DNA of 64,000 nt, taken from NCBI RefSeq assembly GCF_021611515.1, contig NZ_CP090960.1, positions 2,108,001 to 2,172,000 of the forward strand, given 5' to 3'. Both the position numbers and the translations under genes were made by a program. Every line of letters starts with the position of its first letter. Within the stretch, counting starts at the first letter, position 1. This DNA is from Mariluticola halotolerans (GTDB lineage Bacteria; Pseudomonadota; Alphaproteobacteria; Rhizobiales; Devosiaceae). Below are positions 9,353 through 17,638 of the stretch, piece after piece. A model generated the notes under the pieces. The model was not told the DNA's origin, did no database searches, and saw only the letters and a program-made list of their open reading frames with translations.

Positions 9353-9401
9353 ATGTTGACAAAAACGCCCGAAAATTGATTTTTTGCCAATTTGTCAACA
9401 T
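9353..9401. repeat. 11-bp inverted repeat with 27-bp centre
   Basis: ATGTTGACAAA (9353-9363) is the exact reverse complement of TTTGTCAACAT (9391-9401). The AT-rich centre contains A4 and T6 runs. It may be a recombinase or regulator binding site, or an origin-like element of the island. Confidence 0.65.
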
Positions 9402-9573
9402 GGACGGCATCCAGCGAACTGGTCTCGACAACTTGATCGCAACTATCCGGCATAACCTTTCTCCCCCACTAGGATTGCTGCCATACAGCGTCGAAGTTTC
9501 GCCTCCCCGCGCATTCCGCCACAAGCGAAAGCTCTGGCCTGCCTGGCTGAAAATGTTTTCGACGCGCCTTTTG

Positions 9574-9586
9574 TAGATGCATCTAT
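9574..9586. promoter_or_regulatory. Palindrome TAGATGCATCTA(T), candidate operator
   Basis: A perfect 12-bp palindrome at 9574-9585. A 13-bp version differing at one base lies at 12105-12117, upstream of the small island gene at 11561-12037. Two near-identical palindromes, one upstream of the integrase and one upstream of a putative small DNA-binding protein, suggest a shared repressor site. Confidence 0.5.
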
Positions 9587-9840
9587 AGTGCGCAGACGAC
9601 GCGTTTGATGCCAGACTGTGAAACGCCAGCGACCCCGAAAAAGGCATAACTCCGATAATCGCGATAATGATCTCCTGCTTTTAATTGCACTGAAAACGGC
9701 CCCCGACCTTCAGTTTGCGCACGCACGTAGAGCCGGATCCTCCGCTTACAAACGCGCCAGCTATCTATCGAACGGAAAGAGCCTTGGCACCCCTCAGGGG
9801 GCGTCCTACGCACATGAAAGGCGAATTCAAAAGGTGTGTG

Positions 9841-10827
9841 ATGGCGACTATTCGCAAACTCAGAGGACGTTGGCAGGCACAAGTCCGCCGTAAAGGATTA
9901 CAGCCCCGCGCCAAATCCTTTGATATCAAATCCGACGCCGAGAAATGGGCCCGAAACCTTGAAGCCGAAATCGACCGCGTCGGTCATTTCTCCGACACCC
10001 GGCTTGCAGAGAGAATGACTGTCCGCGAGCTGCTGGAGCGTTATCTGGATGAAGTGACACCTTTAAAACGGAGCGCCGCAGTTGAGGGCTTTCGCGTCAG
10101 GGCGATGACCAGACGCTCTATAGCTTACCGGACACTTGCCATGCTGACCCCTGCTGTGGTCGCTCAATATAGAGATGAGCGCTTAAAGGAGGTCGCATCA
10201 TCGACAGTGCTCAAGGAGATCAATACGCTCGGCCATGCTGTCGAGACCGCGAGACGCGAATGGGGTGTCAATCTCGCAATCAACCCGTGCCGTATGATCC
10301 GGCGACCCAAGACACCCAGAGGCCGGGATCGCCGACTGGAAATTGGCGAAGAGGAAAGGCTACTCGCCGCAGCCGATACGGGGCGAAGCCCATATATGCG
10401 ACCCTTGATCATTCTCGCACTCGAGACCGCAATGCGCCAAGGCGAACTTCTAGCCCTGCGCTGGGACGATGTGGACCTCCAGAAACGTATCGCGCACCTT
10501 CAGCTTACGAAGAACGGTGAAAGTCGCGACATCCCTCTCTCTCGAAGGGCCCTAGGAGCGCTTCAGGAGCTCGCTGAGACACGGTCCGGCAGCGCCGTGA
10601 TACCCAGCACCAAATCTGCGGCTGTGCAAGCCTGGAGCCATCTGAGAGTCAGGGCTGAAAGCGATGACCTTCGATTCCATGACCTGAGACATGAGGCCGT
10701 GACCCGGCTGCTGGAGCGTGGCCTGAACGTAATCGAAGTGTCCACGATCTCCGGGCACAAAGAACTGAGGATGTTGCAGCGATATAGCCATCTGAAGGCG
10801 GCAGACTTGGTCGCTCGACTAGACTGA
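9841..10827 (+). CDS. Site-specific tyrosine recombinase (island integrase)
   Basis: A 328-residue phage-type integrase. The N-terminal arm-binding and core-binding regions (about 1-160) precede a catalytic domain with the full set of residues: Arg199 (AMRQGELLALRW), Lys224 (LTKNGE), His280 and Arg283 (FHDLRHE), His306 (SGHKEL) and nucleophile Tyr315 (LQRYSHL). It should therefore be active. The ATG at 9841 is favoured by AGGTG about 7 nt upstream; an in-frame extension to 9715 has no support. It lies between the two tRNA-Arg repeats and presumably catalyses integration and excision there. Confidence 0.93.
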   Translation: MATIRKLRGRWQAQVRRKGLQPRAKSFDIKSDAEKWARNLEAEIDRVGHFSDTRLAERMTVRELLERYLDEVTPLKRSAAVEGFRVRAMTRRSIAYRTLAMLTPAVVAQYRDERLKEVASSTVLKEINTLGHAVETARREWGVNLAINPCRMIRRPKTPRGRDRRLEIGEEERLLAAADTGRSPYMRPLIILALETAMRQGELLALRWDDVDLQKRIAHLQLTKNGESRDIPLSRRALGALQELAETRSGSAVIPSTKSAAVQAWSHLRVRAESDDLRFHDLRHEAVTRLLERGLNVIEVSTISGHKELRMLQRYSHLKAADLVARLD

Positions 10828-10851
10828 TTATTTTGATTTTTCGGAAGAAAA

Positions 10852-10882
10852 TTGCGACTTCCCTTGTCAATTTTGCTATAAT
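10852..10882 (+). promoter_or_regulatory. Candidate sigma70-type promoter
   Basis: TATAAT at 10877-10882 is a perfect -10 box. TTGCGA at 10852-10857 is the best -35, with a long 19-bp spacer. It points at the 47-codon ORF starting at 10915. AT-rich context within the island makes some chance matches likely. Confidence 0.45.
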
Positions 10883-10914
10883 GTAGCTGTCAATGCTCTC
10901 TTGCGAGGGCTCAT

Positions 10915-11058
10915 ATGCGGACTTTGAACAAGGCGGTTGGGCGAAAACGAGACGCCCGCTATGAGGGCTCCGCACCCGAACGGGATATCGCTACAAGCGC
11001 TCCCCTGATGTTCTCAGGACGCCTTGTGGAGGTTGCACCAACAGCCGACGTGCTGTGA
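10915..11058 (+). CDS. Small 47-residue protein of the island, unknown
   Basis: A short open frame just downstream of the integrase, starting at ATG 10915 with GAGGG about 8 nt upstream and a TATAAT box 33 nt before the start. The product begins MRTLNKAVGRKRDARYE: strongly basic at the N-terminus, then mixed, with no Cys or hydrophobic segment. I recognise no family. Size and position next to the integrase would fit a recombination directionality factor or small regulator, but no helix-turn-helix is apparent, so that is a guess. It could also be a leader peptide of the structured region that follows. Confidence 0.4.
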   Translation: MRTLNKAVGRKRDARYEGSAPERDIATSAPLMFSGRLVEVAPTADVL

Positions 11059-11560
11059 ACGCGCAAAAATGATGGAAGCTCTGCGTCGCCGCATCTTCCT
11101 CTCGCTGTTTGGTAGTAGGTATTAGCCTTACAGTGAGGCGTCGGCATCGCCGACGACCGTGTGATCTTTTAAAGATCGAGAACGGAGCCGCATGCAGGTC
11201 TAGGACACCGCCTGCTTCGACAGACAATCGTAAGGCTCTTTACCAGCTTGATACGGAAGCAGTTCTTTCCTTAAGGCCTTCAACATCATAAGGAAGGTCT
11301 TGGGGGGAAGAAAGCTTAACCGGATGCTTGATTACTATTGTATGTCATTTTTATCTATTGTTTACCTGTCCACTGCTGGATAGCTAAGTCTTAGGTTTCT
11401 GAGGGCGAACAGGTGCGGATGCCTTTAGTTTACAGCGAGAATTCTGGACCTATCCTCCTTTGTTACAAGGCAAACATGAGAGTCCATTGTCCTCTTCCTA
11501 CTACCCCGCAATAAATAAATTGATCCAGCATTTTTTGCGCCTCTCGAGATGCAACGTCCA
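11059..11560. other. Hairpin-rich non-coding stretch
   Basis: No supported gene in these 502 bp. Three inverted repeats stand out: CGTCGGC/GCCGACG (11139-11155, loop ATC), GATCTTT/AAAGATC (11163-11177, 1-nt loop) and TTCCTTA/TAAGGAA (11267-11295). None is followed by a clear T-run. They could belong to a structured RNA or regulatory leader. The 3' end of the minus-strand gene at 11561 abuts this stretch. Confidence 0.45.
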
Positions 11561-12037
11561 TCAAACAGACGCGTTGTCAGCTATCCACTTTTCAAGGGCG
11601 GCTATCATGGCTGGCCGCAGGCTACTATCCCGGTTCAACGCCATTCCGAGTGATGGGTTGAGGCGCTCGAAACCCATCTCATCCATTACATCTCCCATCT
11701 TTAGTCCACGGGTAGCGAAAATTTCTTCAATTCGTTTCTTAGCCCACGGCTGAAGGTAAGCATTGAGCGCAATAGGCGACGCCGCGGAGGTCCCGCCCAG
11801 GCTAGCAGCTCCGAGCCGCAACCAGCTGAGAAAATCTTGCTGCTCTGCGCGGCTTGCTTTTCCCCATGCGTTCTTGAGTTCGTGAAGCGGTGTGCGCTCA
11901 GTAATCATCCCGGCAGCGCGCCGCGCCTCATTCACCGACTTGAACTTGCCAGATTTCCAGTCAGCCCAAACTGCCGGATGCTCGGTTTCGATACGCTTGA
12001 GATAATAGGCATTGTCCCGGATTACTTTCTTGGCCAT
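11561..12037 (-). CDS. Unknown 158-residue island protein, possibly DNA-binding
   Basis: The start MAKKVIRDNAYYL at 12037 is chosen because GGAG stands about 9 nt upstream; the frame runs open to 12112 without a better site. The N-terminal part (KRIETEHPAVWADW, then VNEARRAAG and RTPLHELKNAW) and a C-terminal helical segment (LKMGDVMDEMGF, ending ALEKWIADN) look like two small all-helical modules. The second could hold a helix-turn-helix. I recall similar proteins near phage or island genes but cannot name a family. Upstream lies a palindromic site (12105-12117) nearly identical to one before the integrase, so a role as repressor is an inference worth testing. Confidence 0.65.
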   Translation of the reverse strand: MAKKVIRDNAYYLKRIETEHPAVWADWKSGKFKSVNEARRAAGMITERTPLHELKNAWGKASRAEQQDFLSWLRLGAASLGGTSAASPIALNAYLQPWAKKRIEEIFATRGLKMGDVMDEMGFERLNPSLGMALNRDSSLRPAMIAALEKWIADNASV

Positions 12038-12104
12038 GTCGGCACTCCACCAAATACGCTTTGCTGCGCACCCGGCGCTCATGGGCTCGGTATGCGCGAT
12101 ATAT

Positions 12105-12117
12105 AGATGCACCTATG
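12105..12117. promoter_or_regulatory. Candidate operator TAGATGCACCTAT
   Basis: Matches the palindrome at 9574-9586 at 12 of 13 positions and lies 68 bp upstream of the start codon of the 11561-12037 gene, so it could be an autoregulatory site. Confidence 0.45.
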
Positions 12118-12199
12118 CAGTAACTCGCTAACGTGCGCCAGCGCGCTTCTATTCATGCCGCCCGATTTTTGTGCCCTATGATGTTAAACACCGCGAATA

Positions 12200-15100
12200 T
12201 TAGCGCGGGACGAAATACCGGGTTTGACCGTCCATCTCGCCGGTGCGGGCAGAGCCGGTGGCGACGAGGGTGTTGAGCACCTGTTCGACACGGGTTTTGC
12301 GTTTTGGCGTATTGCGCCCGTCGAACGCTGCAGCGATGGCATCGGGGAGCACCGGGGCTGGTGCCTGTGCCAGCACATCGACAACCACACGGATCTGGTC
12401 GAGACCGTCGGTTGGCCATTTTGGCTTGTCGGCCTTGGTAATGATCGTGAGGTCCGCTTCTGCCTGCACGCCATCTGGCCGGGCAACTTTGTGACCAAGT
12501 TTTGGGATTTGATAGTCGGGGCGCAGCCAGCGCACCTGCCCACGTGCTTCTTCGGCAGCACGTGTTTGATTGAGGGCGACGAGGCGGGTCAGAAGGTCTT
12601 CTTCTGCTGCCTGCTGGTCTTCGGTCTTGTAACCGCTGGGCGTGGTCGCACCGGGCATCCCCACAAGGCGGGGTGCCAGATCATCCCACCCATAGGCCGC
12701 AAAGACCAATTGGTCGATTTCGTCGTGAATATCCTTGAGGACGCCGACCAGACCGGCATCGTAAATAGCGCGCTCCTTGTCGGTGAGCGGGTCGATAGTT
12801 TCACCGCGTTCAGCCAGAACGGCGCGACCCGGTCCGGCGCCCCATTCCAGCTCACGGACGCGTTCGAGCACATTATAAAGCCCGGTCATGGTGAGAAACT
12901 CGTGCGCCGCCAGACGCTCCTTGCGGAAGTTGTCGAGACGTTCGCCTAGGTCGGTGAGGCGCGATAAAGTTTCGGCGTTTTCGGCAAGATCTGGAAACGG
13001 AAAGGGAGTAAAGCAATCTGAGTGATTGTAAGTAGCATCATTTCCGACACCTAACCAGCCACCAGTGTTCTCACTGAAAGCCAAGTGCGGTCGTGACGAA
13101 ACTACCGCCAGCACACTTGGATCATCCACGCCGATGCCAACTACCTTGCTTTCAATCACTACATCTTTGCTGAGATACTGGAACACTCGGTGCCTAGCTG
13201 TCCTAGCGGTTGCTATGAACCGAGGAAGTGGATTTGTGAGTGTTCGCCACTCCCCTCTAGGTTTGCCCCATACCCACCAATTCTCCGCGTAAGAAACGGC
13301 ATCAGCAGTTGGCGACTTGTTAGCTTGGGCTTCCCGTTCAGGTTTTACTCGGTCGCGAATATATTGAAAAGCATAAGGCGCTTTGGTAGCGGCTTCCTTT
13401 CGAGAGAGTCCGAAAAGGTCTATCGCCAGAACGTTTCTGGAGGACTGCGCGAGATCACGCCCATTTACAAACCGTTTGAACAGTTCTCTTTCTGTTTCAG
13501 GAAACTCATCAGCAGATTTAACTATGAAGCCCATGCCGTGCAATTTTACCCCCATGTGCGCCAAACTGCTGTTGCCATGAAGTGGCTTAAGCAGACTCAG
13601 ATCTGCTCCGACACTCAAATTAGCGCGAAGCTTCCCTTCCTTCGTCTCCAGTGACACCAAGGGCGCATCCGTATTCAGCCCGTTTTCATCTACCACCTCC
13701 GCCAGCACACCCTCACGTGCGCCCTTCACCGCAACAGTCATGGCAATGCGAACTGCCGCCTTGTCGGAGGCTTTCAGCCAAGGATGGTCCGGCACAGCAA
13801 AGATCAGTGAGAGCGGGGTCTTTCCCGCCATGTGCTTTTCGATCACGCGACGGGAAAACGTCTGGGTGATGGAATTGGTGGTGATGAAGCCAAAACGGCG
13901 GAGCGGATTGGGGTTGGATTTCGTCGCTTTGCGGGTGAGCCGCGTTGCCGCCTCATCCCAGAACTGCATGACGAAATCGGCACCGCCGGGCACATTCGGT
14001 CGGGCTTTCCACACCGCTTCGGCATAGCCATCACCCAGCTCGGCGCGCAAGTCCTTGCCGCCGATAAAGGGCGGGTTGCCGACAATGAACTCCACCTCTG
14101 GCCATGGGGCGGAACGCGGGTTTTTATAGGTATAAAGTTCTATATGGGCTGATGGGTCGGGCACATCTTCTCCGGTAATCGGATGGGCCATTTTCGTCAC
14201 CCCGTCCCAGCGGGTGACAGGTGCGCCTTTGTCGTCGCGCACCAGCTCCTCGGCATCATAGGCCAGGATTGCATCCTGATGTTGGATGGTGCCATAGGCA
14301 TGCAAGATTGGCTCGGGGATGTCTTTCAGACCGACCGTTTTAAGTTGCCATTTCAAAAACCCGATCCACAACACCAGATCGGCAATGGGCACCGCGCGTG
14401 GATTGAGTTCGAGCCCATGGAACTGGCGCGGGTTGACGGTTTCGCCGTCCATCATCAATGAGGACTGGTCCTCGCCCAAATCCTCGATGGCGGTAAGCAC
14501 TTCGCCCTCGAGCTTTTTCAATAGCTCAAGCGACACATAGAGAAAATTGCCGGTGCCGCAGGCCGGGTCGAGCACGCGGGTGGTGCAGAGTTTGTGATGG
14601 AAGTCCTTGGCCAGTTTCAATGCCGCGTCATCGTCGCCCGCATCATGCAATTCCCTCAGCCGCGCCTGCACCTCGACCCAGTCGCCGCGCAGTGGCTCGA
14701 TGATGGTGGGAACCACCAGCCGCTCCACATAGGCGCGCGGGGTGTAATGGGCACCGAGTTTAGAGCGCTCGCGCGGATCAAGTGCGCGTTCGAGCAGGGT
14801 GCCAAAAATGGCCGGCTCCACATCCTGCCAATCCATTTTGGCTGCGACGTAAAGCTCGTGAATATCCTCTGGTGCTAATGGCAGGGCGCGGCGCGTTTTG
14901 AACAGGGAACCGTTGAAGCGCTTCAGCGAGGCCATGGAGCGCGGCTCAAACCCGCCTTCGTCCATGGTCTTCCACAACGTCTCAAGAGCTGGAACGAAAG
15001 CTTTTGGATCATCAGCAAGCTGGCCCAGCAGATCGGCGAACATGCCTTTGGGCAGCAGATCCACATCTTCGGCAAACATTGTGAACAGGCAGCGCATGAG

Positions 15101-15823
15101 GAACTCGGCCACGTCGCGCGGGTCATGTTTGCCTTCAAGGCGCTTGGCGATGATCGAGAGGCGGCCAGCAATGTCTCGCGTGACTTCGGCCGATTTTTTC
15201 GCGGGGTCGAGGCTGTGCGGATCTGACCAAATGGCCGCGAGCCGGGCTTGCACGTTTGCATCGCGCAGATCGTCCATACGGATGCGATAGTTCTGCCGGT
15301 CTGGGAAATGTGCGTAGTTTTTTCCCTGCCCTGAGAAGTCGGCATAGATTTCGATGACATGGCCAACATCGACCACAATCAAAAAGGGCGGGTAGCCGTG
15401 TTCAACCGGCAACGCGCGGGCATAGTTCTCCGCCTGCCGCCGCGCTTCGATCATCACCTTGTCCCAGCCAGCACCACCCCGGCGGGCATGGCCAAGCTTG
15501 CGCTGACCAGCTTCTTCGCCATGCAGGTCGAACTGGTTTTCAGCCGCCTTTTGGCGCTTGGCGGATTGTTTGGCTTCGAGCACGAAACTGTCGCGCTTAT
15601 AGCAATCGATAAAGCCTGCCGTGCGCGAGCCATCGGGATGTTTGAAATCGACACGGCGTTCAAAAACATAATCGTTGTGATGATTGTGCTCTTGCGCCAT
15701 CTCAGGCTTTTGCAAACCGAGCGCTTCACACAGCCCGAGAATGAACAGCTGATAGTTGGCCCGCTCCGAACCACCCGAAGCGGAGGCGTTGGCTATGAGT
15801 TGGTCTAAATCGGTCAAATGCAA
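12200..15823 (-). CDS. Single-chain type IIG/IIL (MmeI-like) restriction-modification protein
   Basis: A 1207-residue protein joining nuclease and adenine methyltransferase. The N-terminal domain has a D-ExK nuclease signature (Asp73, Glu83-Ala-Lys85 in FVLEAK). A helical linker follows, then an N6-adenine methyltransferase with SAM-binding DPACGTGNF at 419-427 and catalytic NPPF at 583-586. The remaining ~600 residues should hold the target-recognition and C-terminal domains. Such enzymes cut foreign DNA and methylate the host site with one polypeptide. The start is a TTG at 15823 (MHLTDLD); a second TTG at 15817 has a better-spaced AGG. No DISARM or BREX partner genes are present. It diverges from the Mrr-type nuclease. 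Confidence 0.88.
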   Translation of the reverse strand: MHLTDLDQLIANASASGGSERANYQLFILGLCEALGLQKPEMAQEHNHHNDYVFERRVDFKHPDGSRTAGFIDCYKRDSFVLEAKQSAKRQKAAENQFDLHGEEAGQRKLGHARRGGAGWDKVMIEARRQAENYARALPVEHGYPPFLIVVDVGHVIEIYADFSGQGKNYAHFPDRQNYRIRMDDLRDANVQARLAAIWSDPHSLDPAKKSAEVTRDIAGRLSIIAKRLEGKHDPRDVAEFLMRCLFTMFAEDVDLLPKGMFADLLGQLADDPKAFVPALETLWKTMDEGGFEPRSMASLKRFNGSLFKTRRALPLAPEDIHELYVAAKMDWQDVEPAIFGTLLERALDPRERSKLGAHYTPRAYVERLVVPTIIEPLRGDWVEVQARLRELHDAGDDDAALKLAKDFHHKLCTTRVLDPACGTGNFLYVSLELLKKLEGEVLTAIEDLGEDQSSLMMDGETVNPRQFHGLELNPRAVPIADLVLWIGFLKWQLKTVGLKDIPEPILHAYGTIQHQDAILAYDAEELVRDDKGAPVTRWDGVTKMAHPITGEDVPDPSAHIELYTYKNPRSAPWPEVEFIVGNPPFIGGKDLRAELGDGYAEAVWKARPNVPGGADFVMQFWDEAATRLTRKATKSNPNPLRRFGFITTNSITQTFSRRVIEKHMAGKTPLSLIFAVPDHPWLKASDKAAVRIAMTVAVKGAREGVLAEVVDENGLNTDAPLVSLETKEGKLRANLSVGADLSLLKPLHGNSSLAHMGVKLHGMGFIVKSADEFPETERELFKRFVNGRDLAQSSRNVLAIDLFGLSRKEAATKAPYAFQYIRDRVKPEREAQANKSPTADAVSYAENWWVWGKPRGEWRTLTNPLPRFIATARTARHRVFQYLSKDVVIESKVVGIGVDDPSVLAVVSSRPHLAFSENTGGWLGVGNDATYNHSDCFTPFPFPDLAENAETLSRLTDLGERLDNFRKERLAAHEFLTMTGLYNVLERVRELEWGAGPGRAVLAERGETIDPLTDKERAIYDAGLVGVLKDIHDEIDQLVFAAYGWDDLAPRLVGMPGATTPSGYKTEDQQAAEEDLLTRLVALNQTRAAEEARGQVRWLRPDYQIPKLGHKVARPDGVQAEADLTIITKADKPKWPTDGLDQIRVVVDVLAQAPAPVLPDAIAAAFDGRNTPKRKTRVEQVLNTLVATGSARTGEMDGQTRYFVPR

Positions 15824-15975
15824 ATGCCTGAATGAAATCCCCTGGGGGGCAGGTTAGCCATGGGCAGAGGGAGCGTCCAGAGAAGAGTTTTGACCTTTAG
15901 CGCAGGGCACTTGTTCCTGTTAAAAATGCCGTTCATTATATTGACTGCAGTTGGAAGCTTTTGGGGGAGGCACAA

Positions 15976-16992
15976 GTGCCAGTATGGGTTGCACGCGCTG
16001 GTCGCAATGGTGAGCAGGAACAATATGCGTTGTCGAACAATGTAGCTGTGGCGGGATGGGACGATGCGCCTGATTTTGCCGCCGTAAAGTCTCGCGAACA
16101 GCTTCTGCCCTTACTCGTGGAGACTTATTCCGAAGAGGCCGAAAATAAGCTGAAGAACTGGGAAACCCAGATTTGGGCGTTCTCGAACAGAATAGCGATT
16201 GGAGACCTTGTTATCCTCCCCCGGAAGCGCACCTCGACTGTCGCGATTGGCAAGGTTACTGGCACCTATCGTTTTGTCACCGACGCGCCAGCGGGTTGCA
16301 AACATCAAATTCCGATAGAGTGGATCAAAAAGGACATCCCGCGACAAAGCATAGATAGCGACCTGCGATTCTCTATTGGTGGCGCGATGACCGTGTTTCA
16401 GGTCAGCCGCAATCGTGCGGAGGATCGGTTTCGCGCCATGCTTGAAGGGCGAACATTGTCAGTCGGAAATGACCGCAAGCAGGAAGCAGTATCTGAAGGA
16501 GAGGATATTTCGGCTCCTGATCTTGAGCGGATCGCAACCGACCAGATTTCTGATCACATCAGCCGAAAATTTCGCGGGCATGAATTAGAGCGGCTTGTGG
16601 AGGCGGTTCTGATTGCGCAGGGTTTCGTGACCGACCGCACCGACGAGGGAGCGGATGGAGGCGTTGATATCCTGTGCGGCAAAGGCTCACTCGGGCTAGA
16701 ATCTCCTCGCATGTGCGTTCAGGTCAAATCGCAAGACGGCGCTCTTGATGTGAAGGTTGTGCGGGAGCTTCAAGGGGTGTTGAGCACCTTCGGTGCAGAT
16801 CTTGGTCTCATAGTCGCATGGGGTGGCTTTACCAGCAAAGCTGATGACGAAGCGCGGCGGAATTTTTTCAAGATCCGCTTATGGACCCCGGATACTCTGA
16901 TCAGTCAGCTGGTCTCAGTGTATGACAAGCTTCCAGAAGATATTCAAAAGGACTTGCCGCTCAAGCGCATTTGGACGCTGGTTCAGGACTAA
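15976..16992 (+). CDS. Mrr-type (type IV-like) restriction endonuclease
   Basis: A 338-residue protein. The C-terminal half (about 185-300) is an Mrr_cat PD-(D/E)xK nuclease: GADGGVDIL (Asp227/Asp231) followed by the QVK motif at 249-251. The N-terminal ~150 residues (VWVARAG, a GDLVILP turn, AIGKVTGTYRF) resemble a PUA/EVE-like modified-base-reading module, a recurrent partner of Mrr nucleases; this assignment is less certain. Start GTG 15976 has an excellent GGGGGAGG site 5 nt upstream, better than the TTG at 15961. Expected role: cutting incoming DNA that carries foreign modifications. The 152-bp gap to the divergent MmeI-like gene probably holds both promoters. Confidence 0.85.
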   Translation: MPVWVARAGRNGEQEQYALSNNVAVAGWDDAPDFAAVKSREQLLPLLVETYSEEAENKLKNWETQIWAFSNRIAIGDLVILPRKRTSTVAIGKVTGTYRFVTDAPAGCKHQIPIEWIKKDIPRQSIDSDLRFSIGGAMTVFQVSRNRAEDRFRAMLEGRTLSVGNDRKQEAVSEGEDISAPDLERIATDQISDHISRKFRGHELERLVEAVLIAQGFVTDRTDEGADGGVDILCGKGSLGLESPRMCVQVKSQDGALDVKVVRELQGVLSTFGADLGLIVAWGGFTSKADDEARRNFFKIRLWTPDTLISQLVSVYDKLPEDIQKDLPLKRIWTLVQD

Positions 16993-17024
16993 TACGTATC
17001 CCGGCACTTACCCGCCACATAAAA

Positions 17025-17052
17025 GCACCCGACACGATTCGAACGTGTGACC
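17025..17052 (-). repeat. Inverted copy of the 3' half of tRNA-Arg (28 nt)
   Basis: These 28 bases are the exact reverse complement of tRNA positions 17174-17201 (variable-loop end, T-arm and 3' acceptor strand). On the minus strand it is followed by TTTT rather than by CCA. It lies 21 bp left of the right direct repeat and is not explained by a single integration event. Confidence 0.9.
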
Positions 17053-17073
17053 GAGGCCGTTAAGAATTTTGCG

Positions 17074-17205
<132 letters not shown>

Positions 17206-17638
17206 GTTTTTCTCTGGGTTGGATGATTGTGGTACCACCACGGTGGCCGTGAAAAGGGTGCCGTATATTGGTTCGCGCCAATAGGTGGGGCCGGGCAAGG
17301 TTTCGTGCGCCAGATTTTATACGAAGTGGGTTGTTTCCCGCTTTTGCTTTTTTTGCCTCGTTCCGGTTTCGCTGTGTTCCGGCGTGGCGAATACTTATTT
17401 TGGTGATCGCTTCACTTGCAGTTTCAGGGGCGTCATCGTGACGATGTGCGGATTGCTGCATGCTGCCGGGGACGTGCGGCCTTGGTCCTCTTCTTTAGAA
17501 GAAACCTGTTCCCCAGGACGAAGACTTACCGAATAAATGCGAGCGCTGATGTGGGGCCTGTTGACGGGCCTGGCACCCGCACGCGATGCGTGCGGGTGCC
17601 AGGCAGAAGGCATAATTGCTAGAGTTCGCGCTTATACT
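17206..17638. other. Gene-free stretch after tRNA-Arg
   Basis: 433 bp between the tRNA and the 3' end of the minus-strand binding-protein gene. The short frames present have no ribosome sites. The one strong feature is a perfect 16-bp hairpin at 17569-17603, annotated separately. Confidence 0.5.
17569..17603. terminator. Perfect 16-bp hairpin, likely transcription end for the minus-strand ABC operon
   Basis: CCTGGCACCCGCACGC and GCGTGCGGGTGCCAGG pair perfectly around a 3-nt loop (GAT). It sits 36 bp past the stop codon of the binding-protein gene. No U-run follows on either strand, so it is a terminator-like or mRNA-stabilising structure rather than a textbook intrinsic terminator. Confidence 0.55.

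Larger units (their letters stand above)
9031..9840. other. Gene-free, repeat-rich region upstream of the integrase
   Basis: 810 bp between the secreted-protein gene and the integrase. Short frames exist on both strands (for example 9244-9576) but have no convincing start context, and a large inverted repeat runs through them. The region holds a direct repeat (9202-9234), two inverted repeats (9311-9328, 9353-9401) and a 12-bp palindrome (9574-9585). This is what one expects of attachment-arm, regulatory or origin sequence. Confidence 0.6.

Noticed and set aside
9244-9647. Overlapping 110- and 98-codon frames on opposite strands upstream of the integrase
   Set aside because: No ribosome sites or recognisable domains, and an inverted repeat runs through both; treated as non-coding.
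11163-11177. GATCTTTTAAAGATC as intrinsic terminator
   Set aside because: The stem is short and AT-rich and no U-run follows; kept only as part of the hairpin-rich region.
12200-16992. DISARM or BREX system based on the large methyltransferase
   Set aside because: No helicase, phospholipase-like, PglZ or BrxC-type partners nearby, and the N-terminal D-ExK motif fits a self-contained MmeI-like enzyme.
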